NCBI GenBank assembly: GCA_038277395.1 | Contig: CM076190.1 | Coordinates: 229,744,082 to 229,808,081 of the forward strand | From: Dryocosmus kuriphilus | Taxonomy: Eukaryota; Arthropoda; Insecta; Hymenoptera; Cynipidae | DNA: 64,000 nucleotides | Reading direction: 5' to 3' | In this document: one piece after another, positions 46,837-59,116 of the stretch | How the letters are laid out: the number at the start of each line of letters is the position of its first letter | How positions within the stretch are numbered: the stretch's first letter is position 1 | The notes under the pieces: generated by a model | Databases searched by the model: none | Seen by the model: the letters and a program-made list of their open reading frames with translations, nothing else | Told to the model about the DNA's origin: nothing | Made by a program: the position numbers and the translations under genes

Positions 46837-48012
46837 TTAATTCTTCCTTCCCACTCCATTTACCCCTTCCGCATGCACTTTTGTCTCAATTTCCCCTAAC
46901 AACCTTTCCACTTCTTCTCTTCCTGATTCACTATCCATTTTCATTCCTCTAATCACTATATTTCTACTACAGTTCGTCTTCTCTTCTTTTTTTTCCATTT
47001 TCCTTTCTAATTCTCTCAATCTTGATTTCATTATCACATTTTAGAAGATAACATTCTCATTCAATTCTTTTGTTTTCTCTTCTTCTCTTTCCCCTTCATC
47101 CACTTTCTTTCTGTCCTCAGACTTACATTCCAGATTTCTCACTCTTTCTTCCAACTTTTCCATACCAAGTTTTCTCTCTTTCTCACTGATTGTTTGCTTT
47201 TTCCCGATATCCATCAACTATTTCCAAACCTTATCTTTCTCTTGCCGCCACATCAGACCCCATTCTTCCCACTTTACTCTAACATTCCTCACTTCTTCTT
47301 CCCAGACCTCATCCCCTCTCTTTTTCACTGTATTCAGACAGCGGTTCGTTTCCTCTCTAAACCATTTAATGAGTTTCCAGGTTCTCTAGATCGACTTTCC
47401 CTTTTGCCTTATTCGTCTTCGGTGGAGACTTTTTCTTAAGATTTTCCCGCAATTTTTTCTTCTCTCTGTTCATTCCCCCCTTGTTCCCTTGACCTTTTAC
47501 TATCTTCCGTCTTTTCGCCCTCATCGCTTATCTCCGTTATCCGTGCCGCCTGTCTCCACTTGAGAAGAAGTAATCTTGATCCTAAACTGGTAGATCTCGA
47601 TCTACTAAGCAGTTCCCGATTTGACGGTCTACCTCGTGCTGTTCTGTCGGCTAGTCCCCCTTCCTTCTCACCACTTACAAAGTTTCCCGGCCTAGTAAAC
47701 TGCAACTCTCCATAATCAGTAATATCCTCCGCATCACCCTTTCCCCTCCCTATTTGGGCGGCCACAGTGAGCTCATTAGCACCGAGGGTATCTACCTGCT
47801 GCTGCCCTCTACTGGCCCCCATTGTGCTCCTCATTGTAAGCATGTTGGTCTAACTTACCTATCTGCTGTCCCCTATCTTCCCTCTCACTCTCCCGACCTC
47901 GGCAACTAACATCTATACTCTCCTCTTCGACCTTCATTTCAACAATTTTAACTTTACAAAACAACTCCCCCACACTACCACCCACCCCTTTCACTACACT
48001 CCCCTCTCTCAT
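46837..48012 (-). pseudogene. LINE-B ORF1-like region, broken
   Basis: Frames 48012-47809 and 47843-47436 overlap in different phases and hold polar sequence (SRGRESEREDRGQQ-like, then ELLSRSRSTSLGSRLLLLKW). 47037-46837 has a coiled-coil-like SRLRELERKMEKKEEKTN followed by NIVIRGMKMDSESGREEVER, the pattern of LINE ORF1 proteins that bind RNA (coiled coil then 'xxNIVIRGL'). No zinc knuckles were seen. It is broken by several frameshifts. Confidence 0.6.
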
Positions 48013-48119
48013 AACCTTTCACCACTATCACACCTCTACACCCCTTGCCAAAACCAAAACAGGTAGCACAGAAAAAACACGCTTACTTTACCTTTCGGTA
48101 CCGGAAACGGGATCCAATT

Positions 48120-51100
48120 GACTAACTATAATATTTCTGAAACTTAAAATAGCGAAAGAATTTTTAATTAGATCGAAAAATAAAAACCGCGAATGATGCA
48201 CATAAAGCATTTAGAAGTATTCGAAATTAAAATTGACCGAATTGTGAAATTTGCGAACCATAAAATAAACGAATTATTAATAGCCCCAAATTCTTAATTT
48301 CCCGAAATTTAAAATTGCCGAAACTTAAAATTGTCGATATACGAAATGGCGATATTTAAATTGTTGGAAAGAAATGTTGAATTAAAAAATATAATACTTC
48401 ATTGTTCATTCACTTATTATGAAGACATTTTATTTTTCAATTAAAAATTTGTTTACGTCAGTTTACATATCGACAATTTTAAATTTCGGGAATTTAAGAA
48501 TTTGTGACAAATTAATAATTCGTTAACCTTATTATTTGTTAATAGTATAATTCGCAAACTTTATATTTTGTTAGATTGTACGATAGTTTTGAAATTTATT
48601 ATTTGCATAACACGAGATTTTTACTTTCCGATAATTGAACATTTTTTCGTTATTTTAATCTTTGCAAATTTTATAATTCGTCAATTTTTATTTTCGGAAA
48701 CTTTCTGTTTCGGCAATTTGTATATTCGATTTTTTTTTGTTATTTTTTATTAGTTCTATAATTAGATATTTTATTTTTTTTAATTCAATAGTTATTTTCA
48801 TCAATTTTGATTATGGACAACACTGAATTTCGACAATTTTACATTTCGACAATTTTACGTTTCGTTAATTCTATAATTCCTAAATATTATCATTCGCAAA
48901 TTTTATAATCCGTTGAATTTTAATTTTCTATATTTTTAAATTCGTTATTTTTATTTTTCGATAATTAAAAGTTTTATCGTTATTTTAAATTTCGCAAACT
49001 TTATAATTCCTCAACTTCTTTTTCCGGCAATTTTCTTTTTCGTTAGTTTGTACATTCGGTATTTATTTTTTCGTCATTTTTTATTAGTCCCTTCATAATT
49101 AATTATTAAGTAATTAAATTTTTTTCACTTAAATATTTATTTTCTTCAATTTGAAATATCGACAATTTTGAATTTCGACAATTTTAATTTCGTAAATTTA
49201 ATAATTTGGAGGAAATAAATAATTTTTTAATTTTATAATTCGTTAATACTATAATTCGAATATTTTATTATGCGGAAGTTTTAATTTCAGACATTTTAAT
49301 GTTTCTTATTTACATAATTCGAGATTTTTTTTCCAATAATTAAAAACATTGTAGTTATTTTAAATTTCGGAAATTTTATAATTCCTCAATTTTTGTTTTC
49401 GAAAATTGTCTTTTTCGTTAATTCGTATATTCGATATTTATTTTTTCGTTATTTTTTATTACTCTCAAAAAGTGTCATACAATTTGTTCCATATACCATC
49501 AGGGAAAAAATTGTTGAGACATGAAACTTTGCTGAAAATAAGGAATGAGTAACTGTAAAATTTATGAAACTTAAAATAACGAAAATTTTTTTAATTTAAT
49601 CGTAAAATAAAAACCTCGAATGATGCAAATAACATATTTAAAAGCATCCGAAATTAAAATTCACCGAATTATGAAATTTGCAACTTATAAAATTAACGAA
49701 TTATTAATTCTCCCGAATTCTTAAATTCCCGAAATTTAAAATTGCCGAAATGTAAAATTGTCGAAATTTGAAATGGCGATATGTAAGTTGACCAAAATAA
49801 ATATTGCATTAAAAAATAAAACACTTTGTTTTTCATTAACTTATTATGAAGACATCTTATTCCTCATTTAAAAATTTATTTACGTCAATTTACATATCGA
49901 CAATTTTAAATTTCGGGAATTTTAGAATTTGTGGGAAATTAATAATTCGTTAATATTATAAATCGTTAATAGTATAATTCGCAAATTTTTTAATTCGGTA
50001 AATTATACAATAATTTAAAATAATTTTTAATTTATTATTTGCACAACTCGCGATTCTTATTTTTCGCTAAGTACAAATTTCTTCGTTATTTTAAATTTTG
50101 GATATTTTAGAATTCGTCAATTTTTATTTTCGGAAATTTCCTTTTTTGTTAACTTATATATTCGGTTTTTTGTTCTAATTCTTTATTAGTGCTATAATTA
50201 GATACTTTATTTTTTCATTCAGTACTTCTTTTCATCAATTTTAATTATGGACAATTTTAAGTTTCGACAATTTTAAATTTCGGCAATTTTAAATTTCTGT
50301 AATTTTCTAATTCGTTAATATTATAATTCGAAAATTTTATAATTGGGTAAATTTTAATTTTCGATTTTTTTAAGCTTGTTATTTTAATTTTTGATAATTG
50401 AAAGTTTTGTCTTATTTTAAACTTCGGAAATTTTATATTTCGTCAATTTTTATTTTCGGTAATTTTATTTTTCGTTAATTAAATATTCTGTATTTATTTT
50501 TTCGTAATTTTTTATTAGTCCTATAATTAGACATTTTTTTCTTAATTCAATGTTTACATTCGTCAGGTTTAAATGTGGAGAATCTTAAATTTCGACAATT
50601 TTGAATTAAAACAATTTTAAATTTTCTTCAATTTGATAATTTATTAATATTATAATTTGCTAATTTTATAATTCGGTAAATATTAACTTCGAATATTTTT
50701 AAATGGATCATCTACATAGTTCGAGATTATCATTTTTCGATAATTAAAAGTTTTGTCGTTATTTTAAGTTTCTGAAACTTTATAATTCCTCAATTTTTAT
50801 TTTCTGCAATCTTCTTTTTCGTTAATTTTTATATTCGGTATGTATTTTTGATGTTACGTCTTATTAATTCTATAACCAGATATTTTATTTTTTAATTAAA
50901 TACATATTTTCATCAACGACAATTTGAAATTTTGAAAAATTTAAATTTTCGTAATTTTATAATCCCTTAAGTTTTAATTTTCGATTTTTTAAAATTTATT
51001 ATTTTCATTGTTCGATAAACGAAAGTTTTGTCTTATTTTAAACTTTGGAAATTTTATAATTCGTCAATTTTTATTTTCGGCAATTTTCTTTTTGGTTAAT

Positions 51101-51240
51101 TAGAATATTCGATATTTATGTTTTCTTTTGTTTTTTAGTCCTATAATTAGATATTTTATTTTTTAATTCAATGTTTATTCTCGTCGTTTTTAAATATGCG
51201 TTCTAGAAATAATCGATTTGAATCGACGAAAATGATATAA
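48120..51240. repeat. AT-rich tandem array, right block, with internal inversions
   Basis: Units of about 325-375 bases are marked by TTTTTTATTAGTCCTATAAT-like phrases at about 49080, 49455, 50510, 50865 and 51135. Orientation changes: about 48120-48420 and 49540-49860 read in the opposite sense to their neighbours. No gene is seen. Confidence 0.78.
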
Positions 51241-51259
51241 GAAAAATTTCAGTCAAATG

Positions 51260-51310
51260 CACTTGTGTTTCTCAATTGGGTCAACACGATTGACAACGAT
51301 TGTAATGTGG
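51260..51310. repeat. Short match to the end of the second inverted repeat
   Basis: TTCTCAATTGGGTCAACACGA followed by TTGACAACGATT repeats the terminal motif of the 24911-32275 element, at the edge of the AT-rich array. Confidence 0.6.
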
Positions 51311-51499
51311 TGCGAAGAATTATTTAAGATCAAGTCTTCAAGTTCTTGGTCGCATTTTAATCTTGCGAGAATTACCATTTGCAAATAGACATTCACTTTC
51401 TTCGAATGACAAACATATTTACCAATATGTATTTTAGAAAAAGAAAATGAACGAGTCACAATCATTTCCGCCATATCAGATTAAATTATATTAAATTAT

Positions 51500-51512
51500 A
51501 TATATTTTATGT

Positions 51513-51563
<51 letters not shown>
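51500..51563. repeat. (AT)n microsatellite
   Basis: About 30 AT dinucleotides in a row. Confidence 0.95.
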
Positions 51564-51567
<4 letters not shown>

Positions 51568-51699
51568 ATTTATTTCAAATATATTTTAAACTTCAGAAAT
51601 TTTATATTTCGTCAATTTTTATTTTCAAAAATGTTCTTTTTCGTTAATTTGTATATTCGCTATTGATTCTTTCGTTATTTTTTATTAGTCGCACAATGT

Positions 51700-52250
51700 A
51701 TCTTACAACTTGTTCCATACATCAGGAAACAAACTGTGTAATGATTCTCATATTACTAAAATATACTTAATTAAGAAATGATATTCAAAGAATCAAAAGT
51801 TTAAAATTTGAATGATTTTTGCAATTTCATTTTAAAAAGTGACAAGTGCAAAACTTTAAAAACTTACAGGGAAATATTGCAGGATACGAAAGATTCTTTT
51901 TCCTATAACGTATTACATACATTATTAAAATTAGAAAAACTTGATAATAATTAGAAGAATTTGATAATAATTATACTATACAGTATAATGTATAGGATTA
52001 ACAGAAATAATCCTATTTTAAATATAACTTATTACTTGTGCGGTAGTAATAAATTGTATTATTTATTGCAATTGCTATTATTTCATAAATATTATACTTT
52101 GCCACTCGTGTTTTAAAAATCCCGCCTTGTCACATTTAGGTTATGTTGCACACCAAATATGTATCTTCTTACTACGAGATCTAGTATCTTTTAAGCTTAT
52201 CTTACAATCATTCATGTATTTCGATGCAAGTGTTGTGCAAAAATGTTTCA
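51700..52250. other. AT-rich DNA without recognised features
   Basis: No repeat family or open frame stands out. It lies downstream of the small secreted-peptide gene. Confidence 0.45.
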
Positions 52251-52254
52251 AAAA

Positions 52255-52260
52255 TTTATT
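52255..52260 (-). terminator. Polyadenylation signal AATAAA
   Basis: AATAAA on the minus strand lies 26 bases after the stop codon of the small secreted-peptide gene. Confidence 0.55.
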
Positions 52261-52285
52261 TAATTACATTTAATTAATTCTTTCT

Positions 52286-52719
52286 TCATACTCTGAGTTT
52301 CACCGCATTTATCCATTTACAACACATGACCGGTAAATGACGGGTAAATGACGGTGAGACCACTGTCAGAACCATCTCTATAGTTTTAGGAGGAAAGTTT
52401 TCTGTATTGAGATTTATAAGTTAATGAACTTCAGTTCTGTTCATGAAATATTATTTAAAATACTAAAATTAATTCAAAAAATGAGCTTTACCGATTTTTT
52501 CCAACTTTTACCTTAATTGCCGAAATGACCGGTGCCGTATATTATGTAACACGGTCACGTTTGTCAGGCCCGATAACCAGACGGGACACTTTCGCTCTTT
52601 GGGTTTTTTCAAAGCCATTTAAAATTTCTTATTTTTATCAAAATTATATGATATTCAGTAGACTTACTTATAAAATTCAGAAAAATTGCGCAGGCAAAGA
52701 TTAGAATGACGAATTTCAT
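52286..52719 (-). CDS. Two-exon gene for a small secreted peptide (55 residues)
   Basis: Exon 1 is 52719-52668 and exon 2 52401-52286 (minus strand), with a 266-nt intron that has a consensus GTAAGT donor and an ATACAG acceptor. The intron is phase 1, right after the signal peptide MKFVILIFACAIFLNFI. Exon 2 encodes KNFPPKTIEMVLTVVSPSF, then TRHLPVMCCKWINAVKLRV and a stop. The mature peptide would be about 38 residues, basic, with a CC pair. Every part of a complete gene is in place: TATA box, TCAGT initiator, 37-base leader, signal peptide, consensus donor, and AATAAA 26 bases after the stop. I recognise no family. Secretion is inferred; the exon 2 frame choice rests on phase and openness. 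An alternative acceptor would change the mature peptide. Confidence 0.55.
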
Positions 52720-52753
52720 TGTTTCTAGATAAGAGAGAAGCCAACGATAGAGA

Positions 52754-52792
52754 ACTGAAAAATGCTAGATTGAACTGAATATATAAATATGG
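52754..52792 (-). promoter_or_regulatory. TATA box and TCAGT initiator of the 52 kb gene
   Basis: The minus strand reads ATATTTATATATTC (about 52790-52777) and, about 27-30 bases later, TTTTCAGTTCTC with TCAGT at 52758-52754. This is the standard spacing of a TATA box and arthropod initiator. The ATG follows after about 37 bases. Confidence 0.55.
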
Positions 52793-53009
52793 CACATATA
52801 GGTAGCCTTGAGAAAAATTTAGGCTTATAATCTGTTTAATACTACGTGATAGTGGAAATAAGTGCTCTTTGCTTCGTATGAAAAAAGTACAAAAATCCAA
52901 TCTACTTCTTCAAACATCTGTCTCGTGTTTTTACGAAACCTTGCAAAACTCCAAGTGGTCACTCAAAGAGGTTGAATGAAATGTCTGCACAAAAGCTACC
53001 TCGGTGTCA

Positions 53010-53023
53010 GCCCCCCCCCCCCC
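53010..53023 (+). repeat. Poly-C run
   Basis: About 13-14 consecutive C in otherwise AT-rich DNA. Confidence 0.9.
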
Positions 53024-53139
53024 TTCTCAATTATAAATTATTAACTTTTTTTAAGCCACTGAATTGCGCCCCAAATGATAGGGATCCGTCATAACTTCGA
53101 ATGCCCTCAAATGTGCCGCTGATAAAAAATGTTGCGCTA

Positions 53140-54480
53140 AATAATTAATTTCCGTAAAAAGTAACCAAAACTTTCGAATTTATATATATTTTTTAAATCA
53201 CGAATTTCTACAAAAAAAAATAACGAAAATTACGAATTTCTACAAAAAATAACGAAAATTAGGCATTTCTGTTGAAAATAACTTAATTTACGAGTTTCTT
53301 TTTAAAAAAATAACAAATTCCTACAAAACAATAATGAAGAAAATTAAGAATTCCTACAAAAAAATAATAAAGAAAATTAAGAATTTCTACAAAAAAATAA
53401 CGAAAATTTGCCATTTGTAGTTTTTTATTTTTTTTTAAACACAAATTTCTTCACAAAATTATAGAAAAATCCGAATTGCTACAAAAATAACAAAAATCAC
53501 AAATTTTTACAGAAATTTAAAAACTAACAAAAATTATGGATTTTGTCAGAAAAATAATGAAAATAACGAATTTCTACAAAAAAAATTTCCAATCGCTTTT
53601 TTTCAGAATCTACATTTGAAAATTGAAATTTTTTACAGTGAAGAATTGTTCGTTTATTTATTTATTTTTTTTTTTTTTTTAAAAAATGACAAATTTCTAT
53701 ACAAAATTGTAGAAAAATACGAATTTCTACAAAAATAACAAAAATTACGAATATCTAAGAAAACAACTTAAACACCAAATTTTTACAATTAAGAAAAACT
53801 ACAAATTTATGTAAAAAATATAATGAAAATAACGAGTTTCTAGAAAAAAGCGAAATTTGTCATTTGCAGTTTTTTCAGAATTTTATATTAAAAATTGTAA
53901 AAGTTTCCAAACTTAAAATTTGCATTCATTTTTCCTTTCTTGTTAAAAACTTACAAATTGCTAGAAAAAATCGCATAAAATTACGAATTTCTACAAAAAG
54001 TAACGAAAACTACGAATTTCTAAAGAAAAAAAATTACGAAAATGAAGAATTTCTACAAAAATAACAAAAATTACGCATTTATAAAAAAATAACGAACATA
54101 ATGAATTTCGGCAGAAAATAATGACAATAAAGAATTTCTACAAAAAATTAATGAAACTTTTGAATTTCTATTATCTAAAAATAACAAAAATTATGAATTT
54201 AAATATAGAAAAAAGGAATCTAGAATTTTTATCAGAAATAACGAAAATGATAAATTCCTACAAAAATTAGCAGAAATGATGAGTTTTCTAAAAAAATAAC
54301 AAAGATTCCGAATTTATTTTATGTAAAAATAAACAAAAACTGATTTATTAAAAAAAAAGAAAAAGCAGTTTTTCTGCAAAAATAACAAAAATTACCAATT
54401 TATATTTAAAAAAAAACGAAAATCACGCTTTCTATAAAAAATAACAAAAATTACGAACTTCTAAGAAAATGACGAATATT
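53140..54480. repeat. AT-rich degenerate array 'ACGAATTTCTACAAAAAATA'
   Basis: Short units of about 25-35 bases, with the core ACGAATTTCTACAAAAA and AATAACGAAAATT, repeat some forty times with much decay. No coding sequence. Its wording differs from the 41560-51240 array. Confidence 0.75.
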
Positions 54481-54548
54481 TATTTATTTCTGGTACATTT
54501 CCCGCAAACCAATTATGTCATTTAAAGGGTAATATGATAATAAACATA

Positions 54549-55766
54549 TGAGGTCTGTCGGAAAAGTATCCGGAATACCTGCATACCTCAACACTGGAGT
54601 TATTCTTCGTCATCCGGTGAGTTACATCCTTTAAAGTAGTCCCCATTTGATTGAACGAAGCGCTCCCAGCTGTGTTTCCACTTTCTGAAGTACTCCTGGA
54701 AGTCAGTTTTTGACATAGCCTTTAGTGCACTCACCGCATTTGCTTGAATTGTCTCTGTGTCGTCAAACCGGGGTCTTTGTGTGGAGTTTTCAATTTTGGA
54801 AATAGCCAAAAGTCACAGGGAGCTATGTCGTATCTGTACGGGGCATGGTGAAGCTGTACGACTTTGTGCTATGTCAAATATTGCTGCCCAATGTTCGACG
54901 AATGCGCTGTCGCATTATCGTGGTGAAGAAGTCAGTCACCGCTTGACCAAAGCGGTGACTGTCTGACCTGTACGAGCGTATTCGGGGTGCACTACACCTT
55001 CATAATCGATAAAAACAATCAACATTGACTTGACATTGATCCGACTTTGACGTGCTGTTTTCAGTCCTGGCTCGGATGGAAGCTTCCACTGCGAAGACTG
55101 TTGATCTGTTTCGAGATCATACCCATAAACCCACGCTTCATCAACAGTAATAATCTTTTTGAGTACATTTTCATCATCAGAGACGGTTTCCAAGTTATCC
55201 TGAGCGACTTCAAATTGAAGTTCTTCCTGCTCTTCTGTGAGCAATTTTGGAATGAATTTTGCACACACACGAGTCATTCCCAGTTTCCTCGGTTAAAATT
55301 TCGCAAGCATTAGTTTTCGGAATTCTAAGATCATATAATAGTTCGCGCACAGTCAAGCGGCTACCTTCTTTAGTCGTAAGTCGCACACGCTCGATATTTT
55401 CCCTTGTTGTTGTGCTTGAAGGACGGCCGTAGCGCGAATCACTGTCAACAGATTGACGGTCATCTTTAAACTGCTTGTACCACTCACATATCAGGCTTTT
55501 ACCCATACAGCCACTTCCAAAGGCCTTTTGGATCATTTCAACCGTCTTCGCACAAGTCTTTTGAAGTTTAAAGCAAAACTTGATCAAAAATTCGCTGTTC
55601 AACTCTTTCAGTCATTTTGAGCAACAAAAAAATCCGCCGAAATCAAAAATCCTCCGTACACAAATGCACGCTGTGTGCGAGCTAAGGCCTGTCGACAAAA
55701 ACTGCGGCATCGAGCATCTGGAGCGAAGATTCAAAGGTATTCCGGAAACTTTTCGGACAGACCTCG
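54549..55766 (-). mobile_element. mariner element, copy 2 (internally deleted)
   Basis: Ends TGAGGTCTGTCGGAAAAGTA (54549) and its near complement ending at 55766 are bordered by TA at 54547-54548 and 55767-55768. It is 1218 bp long and the same family as 38132-39469 but on the other strand. Confidence 0.93.
54600..55602 (-). pseudogene. mariner transposase, copy 2, broken
   Basis: 55602-55210 has IKFCFKLQKTCAKTVEMIQK and YDLRIPKTNACEILTEE. A frameshift near 55270 leads to 55277-54936 with CAKFIPKLLTEEQEE and ITVDEAWVYGYD (first Asp). The frame then jumps over about 70 missing bases, relative to copy 1, to LLHHDNATAHSSN (second Asp) and IAPCDFWLFPKLK (third Asp intact here, unlike copy 1). 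54809-54600 holds the C-terminus (SKTDFQEYFRKWKHSWERFV). It is inactive through frameshifts, stops and the deletion. Confidence 0.88.
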
Positions 55767-55864
55767 TATAAACGTCTTATAGGAAGAAGGAAAGAGTAAA
55801 TACTAAATATATAGCTAAATAGCGGCGGTGATTACATGTGTAAAACTCAAGTTTTAAGACAAAG

Positions 55865-57130
55865 CGAAGTATGAGCGCGCCTAGTGTGCGCGGTCTGATG
55901 GGCATCGCGCTTCGCGCTTCGATACATTTAAGCTTCGCGCATGGCGCTGGGATATTTTTTGTCTTTGCACACCGTGTTCGGTATTCTTTACTTGTGTCAT
56001 AAAATTTCAAAACACATACTTTTATTGAGATTATTAAATTTGAATTCTTTATTAAAAATTACAAAAGAAATTATTTTACCTAAGGCTCTATCGACCTTAA
56101 CGAATAGATTCCCATCACGACCCTCGCGCTTCGCGCTCGAAAATTGAATTTTTTTAAAACAAACTGTAGATTGGTGAAGTTTTTTTTGCGTTTTTCCAAA
56201 TCTTCACAATGCAGGATTTCGATCCTTAAAAGTAAAATTATAAGTCTTACAAATATATCTTGTAGCTCCTTCCAGGGTTAACAATTTTGTTTGTTAACAT
56301 TTTCTCATATCTTGCATAGTTCTGCTTAAAAGTGGTTTTCTTTATATTTCATAACATTTTCCACGAATGACTAAAAAACTACGCGTCTATTTAAAAAAAT
56401 AGCAGGCACTAAATTCTTAGACCTCTTTGAGGTGAAAAACTTTGCTTCTTATTATTTTTTTTTTATTTTGCATCGTTTGGCGGGAAATTTGAATTTTTAA
56501 TTTTTAAAATCGTTTTCTCGACTAAAACAAAAACCGTGCATTTTATCAAAAAATGGTTCCTAGAAAATTTGTAGATATTCTTGAGCTGAACAACCTTGTT
56601 TCTTATCGTTTTTGTCGTATCTTGAATATTTTGGCAAGAAACTACAGTTTTTTATTTTTAATAACGTTTTCTCGATTAGAACAAAAACTGTGTATTTTAT
56701 CAAAAAATGGTGGAACGATATTTGTAGATTCTTTAAGGTAAAAAATCTTACTTCCTACTGTTTTTTTTTGTATCTCGCATATCTTAGCCGGAAAGTGGAT
56801 TTCTTGATTTTGTGTAAACAGTTTTTGATAGGTAAAACCATAATCACATGTCTAAAGCCGCTGATTAATGAACTCGTCCTTTCTTTTAACGCCTTAAAGA
56901 AATGTGCCGAAGCGCAATCCAATCCCGTTAGTCCTTCAAAAGTAATCATGGGAACAGGCGGCGACGACACGGAGAACAACGATACCGACGACAACGACAA
57001 CGAAAGGACAGCAAACAGACAGACAGCGTCGTAAAACGTGTTTTTTCGGATTCAGGGGGTCACGAAACGTCGAGATTTCATGAAATCCGCGAAAGTCATT
57101 TTTCAAATAAGACTAATACCTTCTCATTGA
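55865..57130 (+). repeat. Element B, copy 2
   Basis: Aligns along its length with 17480-18735. It begins with GTATGAGCGCGCCTAG and CGCGCTTCGCGCTTCG, and ends at CTTCTCATTGAGATGAGAAC. It lacks the 42-bp direct repeats that flank copy 1. Directly after it comes the truncated start of LINE-A copy 2, so both copies of B adjoin LINE-A sequence. Confidence 0.75.
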
Positions 57131-58644
57131 GATGAGAACGTAAAAAATCGTTATGCTTGGAGATATAAATGGCTCTGGTGGCGTGCATCTCGAAGGCACA
57201 GACAGGGAACTTGGTCATTTTGGAGACACAAAAACAAAAAGGAAACGGGGAAAAATTGATCAGATTGTGCTTAGAGAAAGGCTTGTTCAATACGAGTACT
57301 TCGAGTAGGCATGAAATGATTTATATTTATTCGTGTTCTAGAGGCGAAGATCGCACTATGATGGAATCCATTGTAGCGGATAAAAGATTGAGAGGTCCAG
57401 TAAGAGATAAAAGGTTAATGAGAGATCCTGAATGTGGAACAAACCGTTACCTTGCAGTTTAAGGTTTAGCCTGGGACAAGGATGGAGGAAAATATAAATT
57501 AAGAAAGCATAACGATTGCGAATCAAGACCGAGAACTTGCAGAACTCCGAAACGCAATTAGAATATCATGATAAGTGAAGAGTCTATTTACATCAGAACA
57601 GAAAAGACTACAACAGGGAGTTAGGCAAACACAAAAACAGAGGGCGCCTGAACGACATTACGAGATGTCATCTTGAAGAGCGCACCTGCAGTGTGCGGAA
57701 TTGCGACTGTAGGAAGAATGGACGGAGATGCTTGGTTGAATGATGAAATCCGCGTCGCTATTAACGAGAAGAAGCAAGTGAGAAGATATTCTGGAAGTGG
57801 TTAAAGAAAACTAGGGAAGAAGTTAGTGGTAATGAGCTTATTGGAATTAAAAATGCTGAAGACGATATGGTGTGGGATACGGACGGAATGAAAGACCGTG
57901 TGAGAGCTTTTTTCGAGAAATTGTATGGAAAAGAGGGCACAGAGCATAGCAACTGCGATAAAGAGGAAGATATATTAGAAAATTCTTTTGAACTTGACGA
58001 AGTAGGAATCGTGTTCAGCATTAAGGCGGTAAATAAGAATTTGAAGAATGTGACGCTGCTAGTGTAGATGGAATTAGGTCTGAAATGCTTAAAAAGAGCG
58101 ACGAAGTTTTTCTGTTTGAGTGAATTGATGAACACGTGTGCTGTGAATGGAGAAGTTCCAAATAATTGGAGAAAGGCGATCATCGTTCAGCTTTACAAGG
58201 AAAAGTGAGATAAGGGTGACTGCACGAACTATAGAGCTATCAGTTTACTTAGTACCCTAGGTATTGTATTTAGCAAAATACTTGTTGGTAAAGTCATGTA
58301 AATTACGAAAGACAAGCTATGTGAAGTCCAATGATGATTTATGCCAGGGAGATCATGTGCGAATTAGATATTTAGTTTGCAGCCTAACACAGAAAAAAAT
58401 TTGAGAGTAAGCAAGAAATCTTTCTGCGTGTTCATTAACCTGGAATAACCTTCTAACAAGGTGGATAGAGATAACCGTTGGGAAGTTCTGAAAGAGTGTG
58501 GAGTCAATGGTTGGCTTCTTAAACCAAATAAAACAATATATGAAGTTAGCAGAGCTAGCGTAAGGGCAAATGGACATCTGAGTTATTGGTTTGATATCAG
58601 GCAGGGAGTCAGGCAAGGTTGCGTCATGTAGTCGTAGTTATTGA

Positions 58645-58668
58645 ATATATATATATATATATATATAT
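58645..58668. repeat. (AT)n run inside LINE-A copy 2 RT
   Basis: Twelve AT repeats lie between the QGC motif and MDKRLRMARLDEEG, at the same codons where copy 1 has its (AT)n and insertion. Confidence 0.92.
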
Positions 58669-59116
58669 GGATAAACGTCTACGAATGGCGCGTTTAGACG
58701 AAGAAGGTGTTGATCTCGAAACAGTGAAAGTGTATAGTTTGACTTTTGCAGACGATGAAACATTTTTAGCAGAATTTGCGGATTTGCAGAGAATGATGAG
58801 CAGACTGAGTGGTAGCACGAACAGTAGGCGTTTAAAGATTAACTTCAATAAAACAAAAGTTATAGTGTTCGAAAGAAGCGATGAGAAAGTAGTGTGCAAT
58901 ATTGCTCTAGGCGGAGAGGGAATTGAACGCCTTGATCCTTTCATGTATCTTGGGACCTTATTGACTGCTGACGGAAAGGTATATAGCGAAATTTCTAGAC
59001 GTATGAACGAGGTTAGTAAAGTTATAAGCAGTGTAGGAATCATTAATAGAAGTTAAAATGTAACAAATAAAGCCAAAATTGCAATACATAATTCTGTACT
59101 TGCACCTGCTGTGCTG

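Larger units (their letters stand above)
43317..48115 (-). mobile_element. LINE-B, second non-LTR retrotransposon
   Basis: About 4.8 kb on the minus strand with ORF1-like, endonuclease and RT regions in order, inserted into the AT-rich array. The coding strand is extremely purine-rich, so the + strand is a 4.7-kb pyrimidine-rich block and gives long false frames there. No clear target duplication or A-tail is seen. The wording (ADFKAAFDSV, QGCLLSPLLF, YVDD, VWGIGKRRFKE..WLFD) is like LINEs I recall from ants and other Hymenoptera. The clade is not assigned. Confidence 0.82.
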
